Notes under the pieces: model-generated
The model's database searches: none
Told to the model about the DNA's origin: nothing
The model's input: the letters and a program-made list of their open reading frames with translations, nothing else
Program-made: the position numbers and the translations under genes
Part shown: positions 43,574-51,341 of the stretch, one piece after another
How the letters are laid out: every line of letters starts with the position of its first letter
How positions within the stretch are numbered: the stretch's first letter is position 1
NCBI GenBank assembly: GCA_016706425.1
Contig: JADJJR010000001.1
Coordinates: forward strand, 1,364,001 to 1,428,000
DNA: 64,000 nucleotides
Source: Elusimicrobiota bacterium
GTDB taxonomy: Bacteria; Elusimicrobiota; Elusimicrobia; FEN-1173
Direction of reading: 5' to 3'

Positions 43574-44658
43574 AAGTTTTGGTGGTGGACGACGACAGGT
43601 CGGCGCGGGATTTCGCCGCGCGCGTGTTGGCTGAAGCCGGTTACGAGGTGTCCACGGTCGATTCCGGCGAGGCGGCGCTGACCCGCTTGCCCGAGGGCTT
43701 CGAGATCGTCGTGACGGATTTGGACATGCCCGGGGGTCTCAACGGGGTTCAGGTCACCCAGGAGGTTCGGCGATCGACCGCGGCCGACGTGGTGATCATG
43801 ACCGCTTTCCCCGATATGTCCACGGCCATTCACGCCGTGCGGGCGGGCGCGTACGATTATTTGGTGAAACCCTTTTCGCCCGACACGCTGCGGTTGGCGG
43901 TGGATCGTTGCGCCCAACGGCGGCGGCTTTCCAAGGAATTGGAGCGGGAGCGCGCTTTAAAAGAAGAGTTGAGCCGCGCTTACAACGAACTGTCCCGGAT
44001 GCAAAAAGTCCGCGATCTCCTCGGCCAATTCACGACGCCGGAGGTGGTCAAGTTCGTGACCGAGCACCCCGACGATTTTCGCACGCGGGGGGACCGCCGG
44101 GTGGTGACGGTGATGTTCGTCGACGTGCGGGGTTTCACACCGTACGCGGCCAAGGTGTCCCCGGAAGAGGCGGTCGGCACCTTGAACCAGTACTTTGAAC
44201 TTCTGGTGGGCGCCGTGCAGGAAAACGGCGGGGTGGTCAACAAGTTTTTGGGGGACGGTTTGATGGCCGTTTTCGGCGCGCCCCAGCCCAACCCCCGGCA
44301 CGCCCTCGACGCCGTTTGGGCGGCCCACAAGGCGCGAACCCTGTTGCATTTCCTTTCCCCGGAGGCCGATTTGCAATTGGGGTTCGCCATCAACACCGGC
44401 GAAGTCGTGGCCGGTTGCCTGGGCGCCAAGGACCGGACGGAATACAGCGTGATCGGATCGCCCGTCAATCTGGCCGCGCGAATGGAAAAGGCCGCGCGAC
44501 CCGGGGACATTTTGGTGGGCCCCGAAACGGCGCGGCTTGTTCAAAACGATTTTTTCATTGAAACCTTGCCCGCCTCCGTGTTCGCCGGATTCACGGACCC
44601 CATCGCCCTGGGATCGGTGGTGGGGCCGCGCGACCCCGTACAATCCCTCGCCTCTTGA
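43570..44658 (+). CDS. Response regulator with class III adenylate cyclase output
   Basis: 362 residues. Receiver at 1-120 with a phospho-Asp near 52 (EIVVTDLDMP) and a C-terminal KPF. A coiled linker (about 125-160) connects to a class III nucleotide cyclase domain at about 175-345. Both metal aspartates are present (MFVDVRGFT and LGDGLMAVFG), as are the substrate-binding Lys (NKFLGD) and the NLAAR transition-state residues. The Lys points to ATP as substrate, so cAMP is the likely output. Ends by overlapping the RluA-type gene by 4 bp. Confidence 0.9.
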   Translation: MKVLVVDDDRSARDFAARVLAEAGYEVSTVDSGEAALTRLPEGFEIVVTDLDMPGGLNGVQVTQEVRRSTAADVVIMTAFPDMSTAIHAVRAGAYDYLVKPFSPDTLRLAVDRCAQRRRLSKELERERALKEELSRAYNELSRMQKVRDLLGQFTTPEVVKFVTEHPDDFRTRGDRRVVTVMFVDVRGFTPYAAKVSPEEAVGTLNQYFELLVGAVQENGGVVNKFLGDGLMAVFGAPQPNPRHALDAVWAAHKARTLLHFLSPEADLQLGFAINTGEVVAGCLGAKDRTEYSVIGSPVNLAARMEKAARPGDILVGPETARLVQNDFFIETLPASVFAGFTDPIALGSVVGPRDPVQSLAS

Positions 44659-45344
44659 CTCCCGGCGCCGTTCTCCTGGAAAACGAGGACCTCCTCGTGA
44701 TCGACAAACCCGCGGGACGGGACGTGATCCCGTCCCGGGACCCCCGCGCGCCCGCCTGTTTACGGGACGAGTGGTCCGCGTTGCGGGGACGCGTGTGGGT
44801 GGTGCACCGTTTGGACCGGGACACCAGCGGGGTCTTGGTTTTCGCCAAAAACCCCGCCGCCCATCGACGTTGGAACGCGGCTTTTGTAAACCGGCGGGTT
44901 CAGAAATCCTACCTGGCGATCGTTCGGGGGGAATTGCCCTTGGTCGGCGCGGTGGTTCAACCCCTGCGGGAGTTCGGGTCCGGACGGATGGGCGTGGACC
45001 CCCGGGGCAAACCTTCGGAAACGCGGTACGCGGTTTTGAGCGCCGGCAACGGCGCGCGGGTTTTGACCGTGACGCCCGTGACCGGTCGACGGCACCAAAT
45101 CCGGGCGCATATGGCATTCGCCGGGGCGCCCGTGGACGGCGACCCCCTTTACGGTCCCGCGCCGCGGCCCATCGGGGGCGCGCCCCGCCTGATGTTGCAC
45201 GCCTGGCGGTTGTCGTTGCCGGGGGAACCCGCCTTCCCTCCGGCGGTGGAAGCCCCGTGGCCCAGGGCCCTGCGCGATTGGATCCGCGTTGTCGGCGCGG
45301 AACAAATAGTGTATCGTGAGGCCGAAAGGGGGACCGGTCTATGA
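44655..45344 (+). CDS. RluA-family pseudouridine synthase
   Basis: 229 residues from a TTG start overlapping the cyclase gene. The catalytic motif is VVHRLDRDTSG with D54, and the KSYLAIVRG and GRRHQIRAHM blocks are in place. There is no S4 RNA-binding domain, so it resembles the small RluA/TruC-like enzymes. It isomerises uridine in rRNA or tRNA; the target cannot be told from sequence. It overlaps glgC by 4 bp. Confidence 0.87.
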   Translation: MTPGAVLLENEDLLVIDKPAGRDVIPSRDPRAPACLRDEWSALRGRVWVVHRLDRDTSGVLVFAKNPAAHRRWNAAFVNRRVQKSYLAIVRGELPLVGAVVQPLREFGSGRMGVDPRGKPSETRYAVLSAGNGARVLTVTPVTGRRHQIRAHMAFAGAPVDGDPLYGPAPRPIGGAPRLMLHAWRLSLPGEPAFPPAVEAPWPRALRDWIRVVGAEQIVYREAERGTGL

Positions 45345-46573
45345 TCCGTTCCAAAATTCTCGGAATCATCATGGCGGGAGGCAAAGGCGAGCGGCTTGTG
45401 CCGTTGACCACCGAACGCGGGAAACCGGCGGTGCCCTTCGGCGGCAAATACCGGATCGTGGATTTCGTCCTCAGCAACTTCGTGAATTCCGGCATTTTCT
45501 CCGTCTATGTCTTGGTGCAGTACCTGTCGCAATCCCTGATCGATTATTTGCGGATTTCCTGGTCCAACCGCGGCTTGACCCCCGACCACTTCATCACCGT
45601 GGTGCCGCCCCAAATGCGCATGGGGGAAATGTGGTACCGCGGAACCGCCGACGCCGTCACGCAAAATCTCAACCTCATCCGCGACTTCGACCCCGATTAC
45701 GTGGCGGTGTTCGGGGCCGACCACATTTACCGCATGGACATCAGCCAGATGCTGGCCTATCACGTTGAAAAACAAGCGCACGTCACGATTTCGGCCCTTC
45801 CGGTCCCGTTGGACGAAGCCAAGTCGTTCGGCATTCTCAATGTGACCAAATCCGGGCGCGTGACCGAGTTCGACGAAAAGCCGAAAAACCCGCGGGCGAT
45901 GCCCGGGGACCCCGACCGGGCGTACTCGTCCATGGGTAATTATATTTTCAACCGGGACGTCCTCGAGGAGGTTTTGACCGAGGACATCAAAAAGGATTCC
46001 GCCCACGATTTCGGCAAGTCGATCCTTCCGGGCATCCTGGAACGCTGTCGCGTGTTCGCCTACAATTTCCGAACGGCGCCCCTGCCGGGTCAAAAAGAGT
46101 ACGAAGAGCCGGGGTACTGGCGCGACGTGGGGAACATCGAAGCTTATTGGTCGGCGCACATGGACTTGTTGGGGGAAAAGCCGCGGTTCGATTTGAACAA
46201 CGACGATTGGCCGATCATGGCCGGGCGCTACAACGGGCCGCCGTCGCGGATCCTGGGGCGCCAGGTGGAAGACAGTATTTTGAGCGAAGGCGTGGTGATC
46301 AACGGGGCCTTCGTTCGGCACTCCATCATCGGCCGGGGCGTGGTGATCGAGCCCGGGGCGGTGATCGAGGACAGCGTCCTGATGGATTTCTGCCACGTGG
46401 GGCGGGACTGCCGCTTTCGTAAAGTGGTGGCCGACCGGTTTAACCAATTCCCCGACAACACCTTCATCGGCCAAAACCCGGAACAGGACCAGACGTCGGG
46501 ATTCCATGTCGACAAATCCGGGATCGTGGTCGTGGGGCGGGGCCGCAGCAAATGGGCCCACTTGAAACGATAA
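45341..46573 (+). CDS. glgC: Glucose-1-phosphate adenylyltransferase
   Basis: 410 residues. The nucleotide-binding loop is GGKGERLVPLT (13-23), followed by GKPAVPFGGKYRIVDF. The DHIYRMD motif, the sugar-binding FDEKPKNP segment and the left-handed beta-helix regulatory tail are present. It makes ADP-glucose from ATP and glucose-1-phosphate, the control step of bacterial glycogen synthesis. The next gene is a GH57 enzyme and malQ lies near the window end, but glgA and glgB are not in view. Confidence 0.94.
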   Translation: MIRSKILGIIMAGGKGERLVPLTTERGKPAVPFGGKYRIVDFVLSNFVNSGIFSVYVLVQYLSQSLIDYLRISWSNRGLTPDHFITVVPPQMRMGEMWYRGTADAVTQNLNLIRDFDPDYVAVFGADHIYRMDISQMLAYHVEKQAHVTISALPVPLDEAKSFGILNVTKSGRVTEFDEKPKNPRAMPGDPDRAYSSMGNYIFNRDVLEEVLTEDIKKDSAHDFGKSILPGILERCRVFAYNFRTAPLPGQKEYEEPGYWRDVGNIEAYWSAHMDLLGEKPRFDLNNDDWPIMAGRYNGPPSRILGRQVEDSILSEGVVINGAFVRHSIIGRGVVIEPGAVIEDSVLMDFCHVGRDCRFRKVVADRFNQFPDNTFIGQNPEQDQTSGFHVDKSGIVVVGRGRSKWAHLKR

Positions 46574-46587
46574 GCCAGGCGTCCTCC

Positions 46588-49032
46588 ATGCGCTACCTGT
46601 GCGTTCACGGCCATTTTTACCAGCCCCCCCGCGAGAACCCCTGGCTGGAGGACATCGAAGTTCAGGACTCCGCCCACCCGTACCACGATTGGAACCAGCG
46701 CATCACCCGGGAATGCTACGCCCCCAACGCCGCGTCGCGCGTTTTGGACGTACGGGGGCGCATCACCGACATCGTCGACAATTACCGGAAAATCAGTTTC
46801 AACTTCGGTCCGACCCTGCTTTCGTGGATGGAACGCGGGGCGCCGGAGGTTTACGCCCGCCTTTTGGAAGGGGATCGGGCGAGCGTCCGCGCCCGCGGGG
46901 GACACGGGAACGCCCTTGCCCAGGTTTACAACCACATCATTATGCCCCTCGCGTCCCAGCGGGACAAGGAAACGCAGGTGGCCTGGGGCTTGGCGGATTT
47001 TGAACACCGTTTCGGACGAAAAGCCGAAGGCCTTTGGCTGTCCGAAACCGCTGTGGATTCCGCGACTCTCGAAACGCTCGCCGCGCGGGGGATCAAGTTC
47101 ACGATTTTATCGCCCACCCAAGCGCGGCGCGTGCGCCCGCTGCGGCGCGCCGCGGACAAGGAGGGCGCCCCCGCGGGGGATTGGCACGACGTGACGGGGG
47201 GGCGCATCGACCCCAGCCGGCCTTATTTGTGGCGGTCGCCCAAGGGGGCGAGCATCGCTCTTTTCTTTTACGACTCTCCCATTTCCCACGCGGTGGCTTT
47301 CGAGGGTCTCTTGAACAACGGCGACGTTTTTGCGGACCGTCTCTTGTCCGGCTTCTCCCCGCAACGGGACGGGGCGCAACTCATGCACATCGCCACCGAC
47401 GGGGAATCCTACGGTCATCACCACCGGTTCGGGGACATGGCGCTGGCCTTCGCCCTGCAACGCATCGAAAACTCCCGGTCGGCGGTTTTGACGAATTACG
47501 GACAATTCCTTGAAGTTGCGCCGCCGCATTGGGAAGTGGAAATCCACGAAAATTCGTCTTGGAGTTGCGCTCACGGGGTGGAACGGTGGCGGTCCGATTG
47601 CGGCTGTCGCCTGGGGCACCACGCGGGCTGGACCCAGGCGTGGCGGGCCCCCCTGCGGAACGCTCTAAATGCGGCCGCGGAAGGCATTGACCGGGTCTTT
47701 GAAAAACACGGCGCCCGCTACTTTCAAGACCCTTGGGCGGCGCGGAACGCCGCCGTCGCCCTGACGTGGAACCATCGTTTGAACGGGGTCGCGGAGTTTT
47801 TTGACTCTCAGGCGCGCCCGGGGTTGACGGAGGAAGAGCGGCGGGACGCTCTTCGGTTGTTGGAGATGGAACGTCAACGCCTTCTTATGTTTACGAGCTG
47901 CGCGTGGTTTTTCGATGAAATTTCTGGATTGGAAAGCACCACCGTTTTGACTTCCGCGGCGCGGGCTCTGGAACTGGCGGCCGCGTACCCGGAAGGCCTG
48001 GGATTGGAAAAGGCGTTTCTCGACACCTTGGCGACGGCGAAAAGCAATATCCCCGAGATGGCCAACGGCGCCGTGGTGTACGAACGTTTCGTTAAGCCCG
48101 TTCAGGCCGGTCCTCTGCGGGTGGCGGCCCACCAGGCCATGAAAACCCTTTGGCGCGCTGAGGAAACCCGGGGTCGGGTGTACTGCTTTGATTTTGAATT
48201 CCTTGAGCAACGGACCGAGCGGACGGCGGGCACCGCCCTCTCGCTGGGCCGCATTCGCGTCGAGTCCCGAATCACGCGGGAGACTCTGGACGCCGCCTAC
48301 GCGGTGCTGCATTTGGGGGGGCACGATTTTCATTGCGTTTTAAAGTCTTCCCCGGATCCGACGACCTGGCGCGCCGCCCAAAATCAGATTTGGGACCGCT
48401 ACGCCTCCGGCACTCTGACCGAAGTCCTCCACTTGTTCTCCGAACATTACGACGCCAACGTGTACGATCTGCAGGACCTCCTGTTGGAGGATCGCCGGCG
48501 AATCCTGGGGGCGGTTATCGAGGATATATTGGGGCGCTTTGAGGGCATCTCACGCCTGTTGGTGGATGAAAACAAAAAATTGATGAATTATCTCTTGAAA
48601 TCGGCGTTTCCCATGCCCCACGCCTTTCGGCTGGCGTTGGAAGCCGTTCTGGGTCGAGACATGCACCGGGCCATGGTCCTCCACGAAAAAGACGAGGGGG
48701 AAACAGCGGGCTTGGTGAGCGTCTACGACGAGGCCAAGCGGTTCGGCATACAATTGAATTGGGCCCACGCCGCCTGGTTGGTTCAAAAGCGCCTGGAAAG
48801 CCATATCGGGGCTCTGATGACACAGCCCGGAAGCGACCGGGCGGAAAAATCCCTCAACTTGCTGGCTTTGGCGGACCGATTGGAACTCCCGGTTTATTTG
48901 TGGGAAGTGGAAAACAATTTTCTCTCCCTTTGGAAAGCTCGTCTGAGGGAATGGGTGCGCGAGAATCCCTCGACCACCGAAAACCGCTCCTTTGAAAGGC
49001 TGGCGGCTCGTTTGCGGATGACGATCGATTAG
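46588..49032 (+). CDS. Glycoside hydrolase family 57 protein with DUF3536
   Basis: 814 residues. The N-terminal GH57 barrel begins VHGHFYQPPRENPW (5-18) and includes the WLSETAVDSATLE stretch with the candidate nucleophile Glu and the DGESYGHHH motif. The C-terminal half is the DUF3536 region. Characterised GH57 enzymes are amylases, branching enzymes or 4-alpha-glucanotransferases; this subfamily is not well characterised. The ATG at 46588 is preferred (a longer in-frame start overlaps glgC). It starts 14 bp after glgC and is followed by a strong terminator, so it closes the operon. Confidence 0.85.
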   Translation: MRYLCVHGHFYQPPRENPWLEDIEVQDSAHPYHDWNQRITRECYAPNAASRVLDVRGRITDIVDNYRKISFNFGPTLLSWMERGAPEVYARLLEGDRASVRARGGHGNALAQVYNHIIMPLASQRDKETQVAWGLADFEHRFGRKAEGLWLSETAVDSATLETLAARGIKFTILSPTQARRVRPLRRAADKEGAPAGDWHDVTGGRIDPSRPYLWRSPKGASIALFFYDSPISHAVAFEGLLNNGDVFADRLLSGFSPQRDGAQLMHIATDGESYGHHHRFGDMALAFALQRIENSRSAVLTNYGQFLEVAPPHWEVEIHENSSWSCAHGVERWRSDCGCRLGHHAGWTQAWRAPLRNALNAAAEGIDRVFEKHGARYFQDPWAARNAAVALTWNHRLNGVAEFFDSQARPGLTEEERRDALRLLEMERQRLLMFTSCAWFFDEISGLESTTVLTSAARALELAAAYPEGLGLEKAFLDTLATAKSNIPEMANGAVVYERFVKPVQAGPLRVAAHQAMKTLWRAEETRGRVYCFDFEFLEQRTERTAGTALSLGRIRVESRITRETLDAAYAVLHLGGHDFHCVLKSSPDPTTWRAAQNQIWDRYASGTLTEVLHLFSEHYDANVYDLQDLLLEDRRRILGAVIEDILGRFEGISRLLVDENKKLMNYLLKSAFPMPHAFRLALEAVLGRDMHRAMVLHEKDEGETAGLVSVYDEAKRFGIQLNWAHAAWLVQKRLESHIGALMTQPGSDRAEKSLNLLALADRLELPVYLWEVENNFLSLWKARLREWVRENPSTTENRSFERLAARLRMTID

Positions 49033-49039
49033 TTTTTTG

Positions 49040-49045
49040 TATAAT
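49040..49045 (+). promoter_or_regulatory. Perfect TATAAT box just after the GH57 gene
   Basis: TATAAT lies 8 bp after the GH57 stop codon, preceded by a T-rich stretch. No strong -35 is visible at 16-18 bp. A transcript from here would run straight into the terminator at 49058-49089, so it would be only about 35-40 nt long unless the terminator is read through toward the tRNA genes. Confidence 0.3.
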
Positions 49046-49057
49046 GAAGAAACGGGC

Positions 49058-49089
49058 AAAACCCCCGACCTTAACAGCCGGGGGTTTTT
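49058..49089 (+). terminator. Rho-independent terminator after the GH57 gene
   Basis: A perfect 10-bp stem AAAACCCCCG/CGGGGGTTTT with an 11-nt loop and a T tract. The A-rich left flank makes it usable from both strands. It closes the operon that runs from the signalling genes through glgC. Confidence 0.9.
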
Positions 49090-49105
49090 ATATTCCGGGC
49101 CCATC

Positions 49106-49127
49106 CTTTGCGCCCGCAGCTCAATTG
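49106..49127. repeat. Left copy of tRNA-Arg 5' end flanking the repeat array
   Basis: Twenty-two bp (start CTTTGCGCCCG) match 49511-49532 with one mismatch (C for T at the second base after the acceptor stem). The right copy is the beginning of the intact tRNA-Arg gene. The left copy is a truncated tRNA piece with no downstream tRNA body. The two copies bracket the 54-bp repeat array. Confidence 0.8.
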
Positions 49128-49128
49128 T

Positions 49129-49498
49129 GACCGAGGCGTGGGAGCCGAGGAAATGGTTGGAGGGCGTTAGCCCGGAAACCATGACCGGGACATCGGAGCC
49201 GAGGGTTGGAGGGCGTTAGCCGGAAACCATGACCGGGACATCGGAGCCGAGGAAATGGTTGGAGGGCGTTAGCCCGGAAACCATGACCGGGACATCGGAG
49301 CCGAGGAAATGGTTGGAGGGCGTTAGCCCGGAAACCATGACCGGGACATCGGAGCCGAGGAAATGGTTGGAGGGCGTTAGCCCGGAAACCATGACCGGGA
49401 CATCGGAGCCGAGGAAATGGTTGGAGGGCGTTAGCCCGGAAACCATGACCGGGACATCGGAGCCGAGGAAATGGTTGGAGGGCGTTAGCCCGGAAACC
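49129..49498. repeat. 54-bp tandem hairpin repeat array, seven units
   Basis: Five identical or nearly identical 54-bp units run from 49229 to 49498, preceded by a 48-bp variant with small deletions (49181-49228) and a diverged first unit (49129-49180). Each unit holds a 30-nt hairpin: outer stem ATGGTT/AACCAT, a symmetrical GGA/GGA internal loop, inner stem GGGC/GCCC and loop GTTA. The other 24 bp (GACCGGGACATCGGAGCC and following bases) are an unpaired-looking connector. Because 54 is a multiple of 3, long reading frames appear on both strands (18-residue repeats); I do not regard them as genes. There are no unique spacers, so it is not a CRISPR. Confidence 0.92.
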
Positions 49499-49514
49499 GG
49501 ATGTACCTTTCTTT

Positions 49515-49588
49515 GCGCCCGTAGCTCAATTGGATAGAGCATCTGCCTTCGGAGCAGAGGGCTGCAGGTTCAAGTCCTGCCGGGCGCG
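49515..49588 (+). tRNA. tRNA-Arg (anticodon TCG)
   Basis: 74 nt, complete cloverleaf. Acceptor GCGCCCG/CGGGCGC, D stem GCTC/GAGC, anticodon stem TCTGC/GCAGA with loop CTTCGGA, T arm GCAGG-TTCAAGT-CCTGC, discriminator G. CCA is not encoded. It reads CGA. A seven-T run follows within a few bases. Its 5' end is the right boundary of the repeat array. Confidence 0.95.
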
Positions 49589-49632
49589 GTTTTTTTCATT
49601 AATGCGCGGGATTTTTGTACTGAGCGCGATTC

Positions 49633-49704
49633 GGGCCAGTAGCTCAACGGTGGAGCAAGCGCCTCTTAAGCGCGAGGCTGAGAGTTCGAGTCTCTCCTGG
49701 CCCA
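49633..49704 (+). tRNA. tRNA-Lys (anticodon CTT)
   Basis: 72 nt. Acceptor GGGCCAG/CTGGCCC, D stem GCTC/GAGC with a short 7-nt D loop, anticodon stem AGCGC/GCGCG (A-G mismatch at the top, 27-43) with loop CTCTTAA, T arm GAGAG-TTCGAGT-CTCTC, discriminator A. CCA is not encoded. It reads AAG. Confidence 0.93.
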
Positions 49705-49719
49705 GGTTTTAATAAATTA

Positions 49720-49801
49720 GCGAGGATGGCGGAATTGGCAGACGCGTACGGCTTAGGACCGTATGCCGAAAGGCGTGTGGGTTCAAGTCCCTCTCCTCGC
49801 A
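49720..49801 (+). tRNA. tRNA-Leu (anticodon TAG)
   Basis: 82 nt, class II tRNA with a long variable arm. Acceptor GCGAGGA/TCCTCGC, anticodon stem TACGG/CCGTA with loop CTTAGGA, discriminator A. CCA is not encoded. It reads CUA/CUG family codons. Its last 17 bp are repeated at 49907-49923. Confidence 0.95.
49785..49801. repeat. tRNA-Leu 3' end, left copy of 17-bp direct repeat
   Basis: The 17 bp beginning AAGTCCCTCTCC (T arm plus acceptor end and discriminator) recur exactly at 49907-49923. This is the geometry of an attL/attR pair, but only about 105 bp lie between the copies. Confidence 0.75.
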
Positions 49802-49906
49802 TATTTTTAATGTCCGGGGCTTGAAGCCGACCCGAACGCCGCCATGAATGGCGGAAAAAGTGAGGGCGGCGGGCTCTGGAGGAGGAGCAAAGCGACGGAG
49901 GAAGAG
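49802..49906. other. 105-bp segment between tRNA-Leu 3' copies
   Basis: Contains a perfect 7-bp inverted repeat CCGCCAT/ATGGCGG (49839-49854) and a purine-rich GGAGGAGGAGC stretch, no convincing gene. It could be the scar of an excised element or the product of a local duplication. Confidence 0.5.
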
Positions 49907-49923
49907 AAGTCCCTCTCCTCGCA
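49907..49923. repeat. tRNA-Leu 3' end, right copy of 17-bp direct repeat
   Basis: Exact copy of the last 17 bp of tRNA-Leu, 23 bp before the trigger factor start. No tRNA body precedes it. Confidence 0.75.
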
Positions 49924-49945
49924 CTTCATTCGTGGGAGTTTAACT

Positions 49946-51316
49946 ATGTTCGGTTGGAAGAAAAAAGGAAAGAACGAAACAAACGCGAAAAACGGCGCGG
50001 AGCGAACCGCCCTTAAAGAAAAGCCCCTCGGGGATTTGAAGGTCAAAGTCAAGGACCGCAAGGGGTGCACCGCCGAATTGTCGGTGGAGGTGCCGGCCGA
50101 CCGCGTGGAGGCGGCGCTGGAAGAATCCTTTGCGCGGGTGCGCGCCAAGGTCAAAATGCCGGGGTTCCGGGCGGGCAAGGTGCCCCTCGAGGTCGTCAAG
50201 AAGAATTTCCCGGAGGCCGCGTGGGAAGACGCCGTGGACCGCTTGCTTCGTGAAACGGTCCACGAAGCCGTCGAGGGAGAAAAACTCCCGTTGATTTCGG
50301 TGCCTTCGGTGAACAAAATCGACGGCCAGCCGGGCAAAGCCCTCAAATTCGAAGTGTCTTTGGAATGCGTCCCCGAGGTTTCGGTGAAGGATTACAAGGG
50401 GCTTCCGATTCAAAAGAAACCCCTGGCCGTCACCGAGGCCGATCTCGAAAAGCGCCTGGGCGATTTGCGCGACGCGCACGCCAAACTCGTTTTATCGAAG
50501 GACGCGGCGGTCGCCGGCCATCATTTCGCGGTGGTCGATTACGACAGCTTTTTGAACGGCGTCCCCGTGGCCAACGGAAAGGCCAAGGATCAGTTGATCG
50601 AAATGTCCGCGGCCCAGAACGTCAAAGGGTTCTCGGAGGGGCTGATCGGCGCGAAGGACGGGGAGACCCGGGAGATCCCCGTGGAGTTTCCGGAGAACCA
50701 CCCGCAAAAAACCCTGGCGGGAAAAACCGTGCAATTCAAAGTGACCGTTACCGCCATCAAGGAAAAATCCATCCCGCCTTTGGACGACGATTTCGCCAAG
50801 GATGTGGGGGCGGCCTCCTTGGACGAATTGAAAACCAAAATCCGCAAGGACCTCGAGGCCACGCAAACGCGGGCCCAGCGGCAGGACCTGGAAAAACAGC
50901 TGATCGACGGCCTTTTGCAACGCAACCTCTTCCCCGTGCCCGCCTCGCAAGTGGAGGAGCGGACCAAGCATTTGACCGAACAGCTCAAGCATTTCCTTCG
51001 AGAGCAGGGCGCTTCGGAGGAGGAATGGAAAACCAACCAGGACAAGATGCTCGAGCGCAATCGCCCCGAGGCGGAACGCCAGGTGCGGCTTTCCTACATC
51101 CTCGGGAAAATCATCGAAGAGGAGAAATTGACGGTCAGCGATTCGGACGTGGAAGTACAGGTGCGGAAAATCGTCGATTCGATCGCGCCGGAACGACGGT
51201 CCGACGCCGAAAAATGGATGGACGGGCGTCGAGACACCCTGCGCGCCCAACTGCGCGAGGAACGCCTGTTTGATTTCTTGATCCAGAACGCGAAAGTCAC
51301 GGAACCCGCCGCTTAA
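49946..51316 (+). CDS. tig: Trigger factor (peptidyl-prolyl isomerase, ribosome-bound chaperone)
   Basis: 456 residues. A Lys-rich N-terminal extension (about 1-25) precedes the ribosome-binding domain with the MPGFRAGKVP signature (about residue 71), the FKBP-like PPIase domain (about 185-270) and a long helical C-terminal chaperone domain. It binds near the ribosome exit tunnel and shelters nascent chains. The ATG at 49946 follows a GTGGGAG ribosome site; upstream in-frame sequence overlaps the tRNA-Leu duplication. It heads the conserved tig-clpP-clpX order. Confidence 0.94.
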   Translation: MFGWKKKGKNETNAKNGAERTALKEKPLGDLKVKVKDRKGCTAELSVEVPADRVEAALEESFARVRAKVKMPGFRAGKVPLEVVKKNFPEAAWEDAVDRLLRETVHEAVEGEKLPLISVPSVNKIDGQPGKALKFEVSLECVPEVSVKDYKGLPIQKKPLAVTEADLEKRLGDLRDAHAKLVLSKDAAVAGHHFAVVDYDSFLNGVPVANGKAKDQLIEMSAAQNVKGFSEGLIGAKDGETREIPVEFPENHPQKTLAGKTVQFKVTVTAIKEKSIPPLDDDFAKDVGAASLDELKTKIRKDLEATQTRAQRQDLEKQLIDGLLQRNLFPVPASQVEERTKHLTEQLKHFLREQGASEEEWKTNQDKMLERNRPEAERQVRLSYILGKIIEEEKLTVSDSDVEVQVRKIVDSIAPERRSDAEKWMDGRRDTLRAQLREERLFDFLIQNAKVTEPAA

Positions 51317-51341
51317 CCGCGGCTGACCCAAAGGAGACAAC

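Noticed and set aside
43570..44658. Guanylate cyclase
   Set aside because: The substrate-binding Lys is present (NKFLGD), as in adenylate cyclases; a Glu would be expected for GTP.
49129..49498. CRISPR array
   Set aside because: Units are head-to-tail with no unique spacers, and no cas genes are in the window.
49216..49542. Repeat proteins of 18-residue period on either strand of the 54-bp array
   Set aside because: Both strands are open simply because the period is divisible by three. There is no ribosome site, the hairpin structure explains the conservation, and the first units break the frame.
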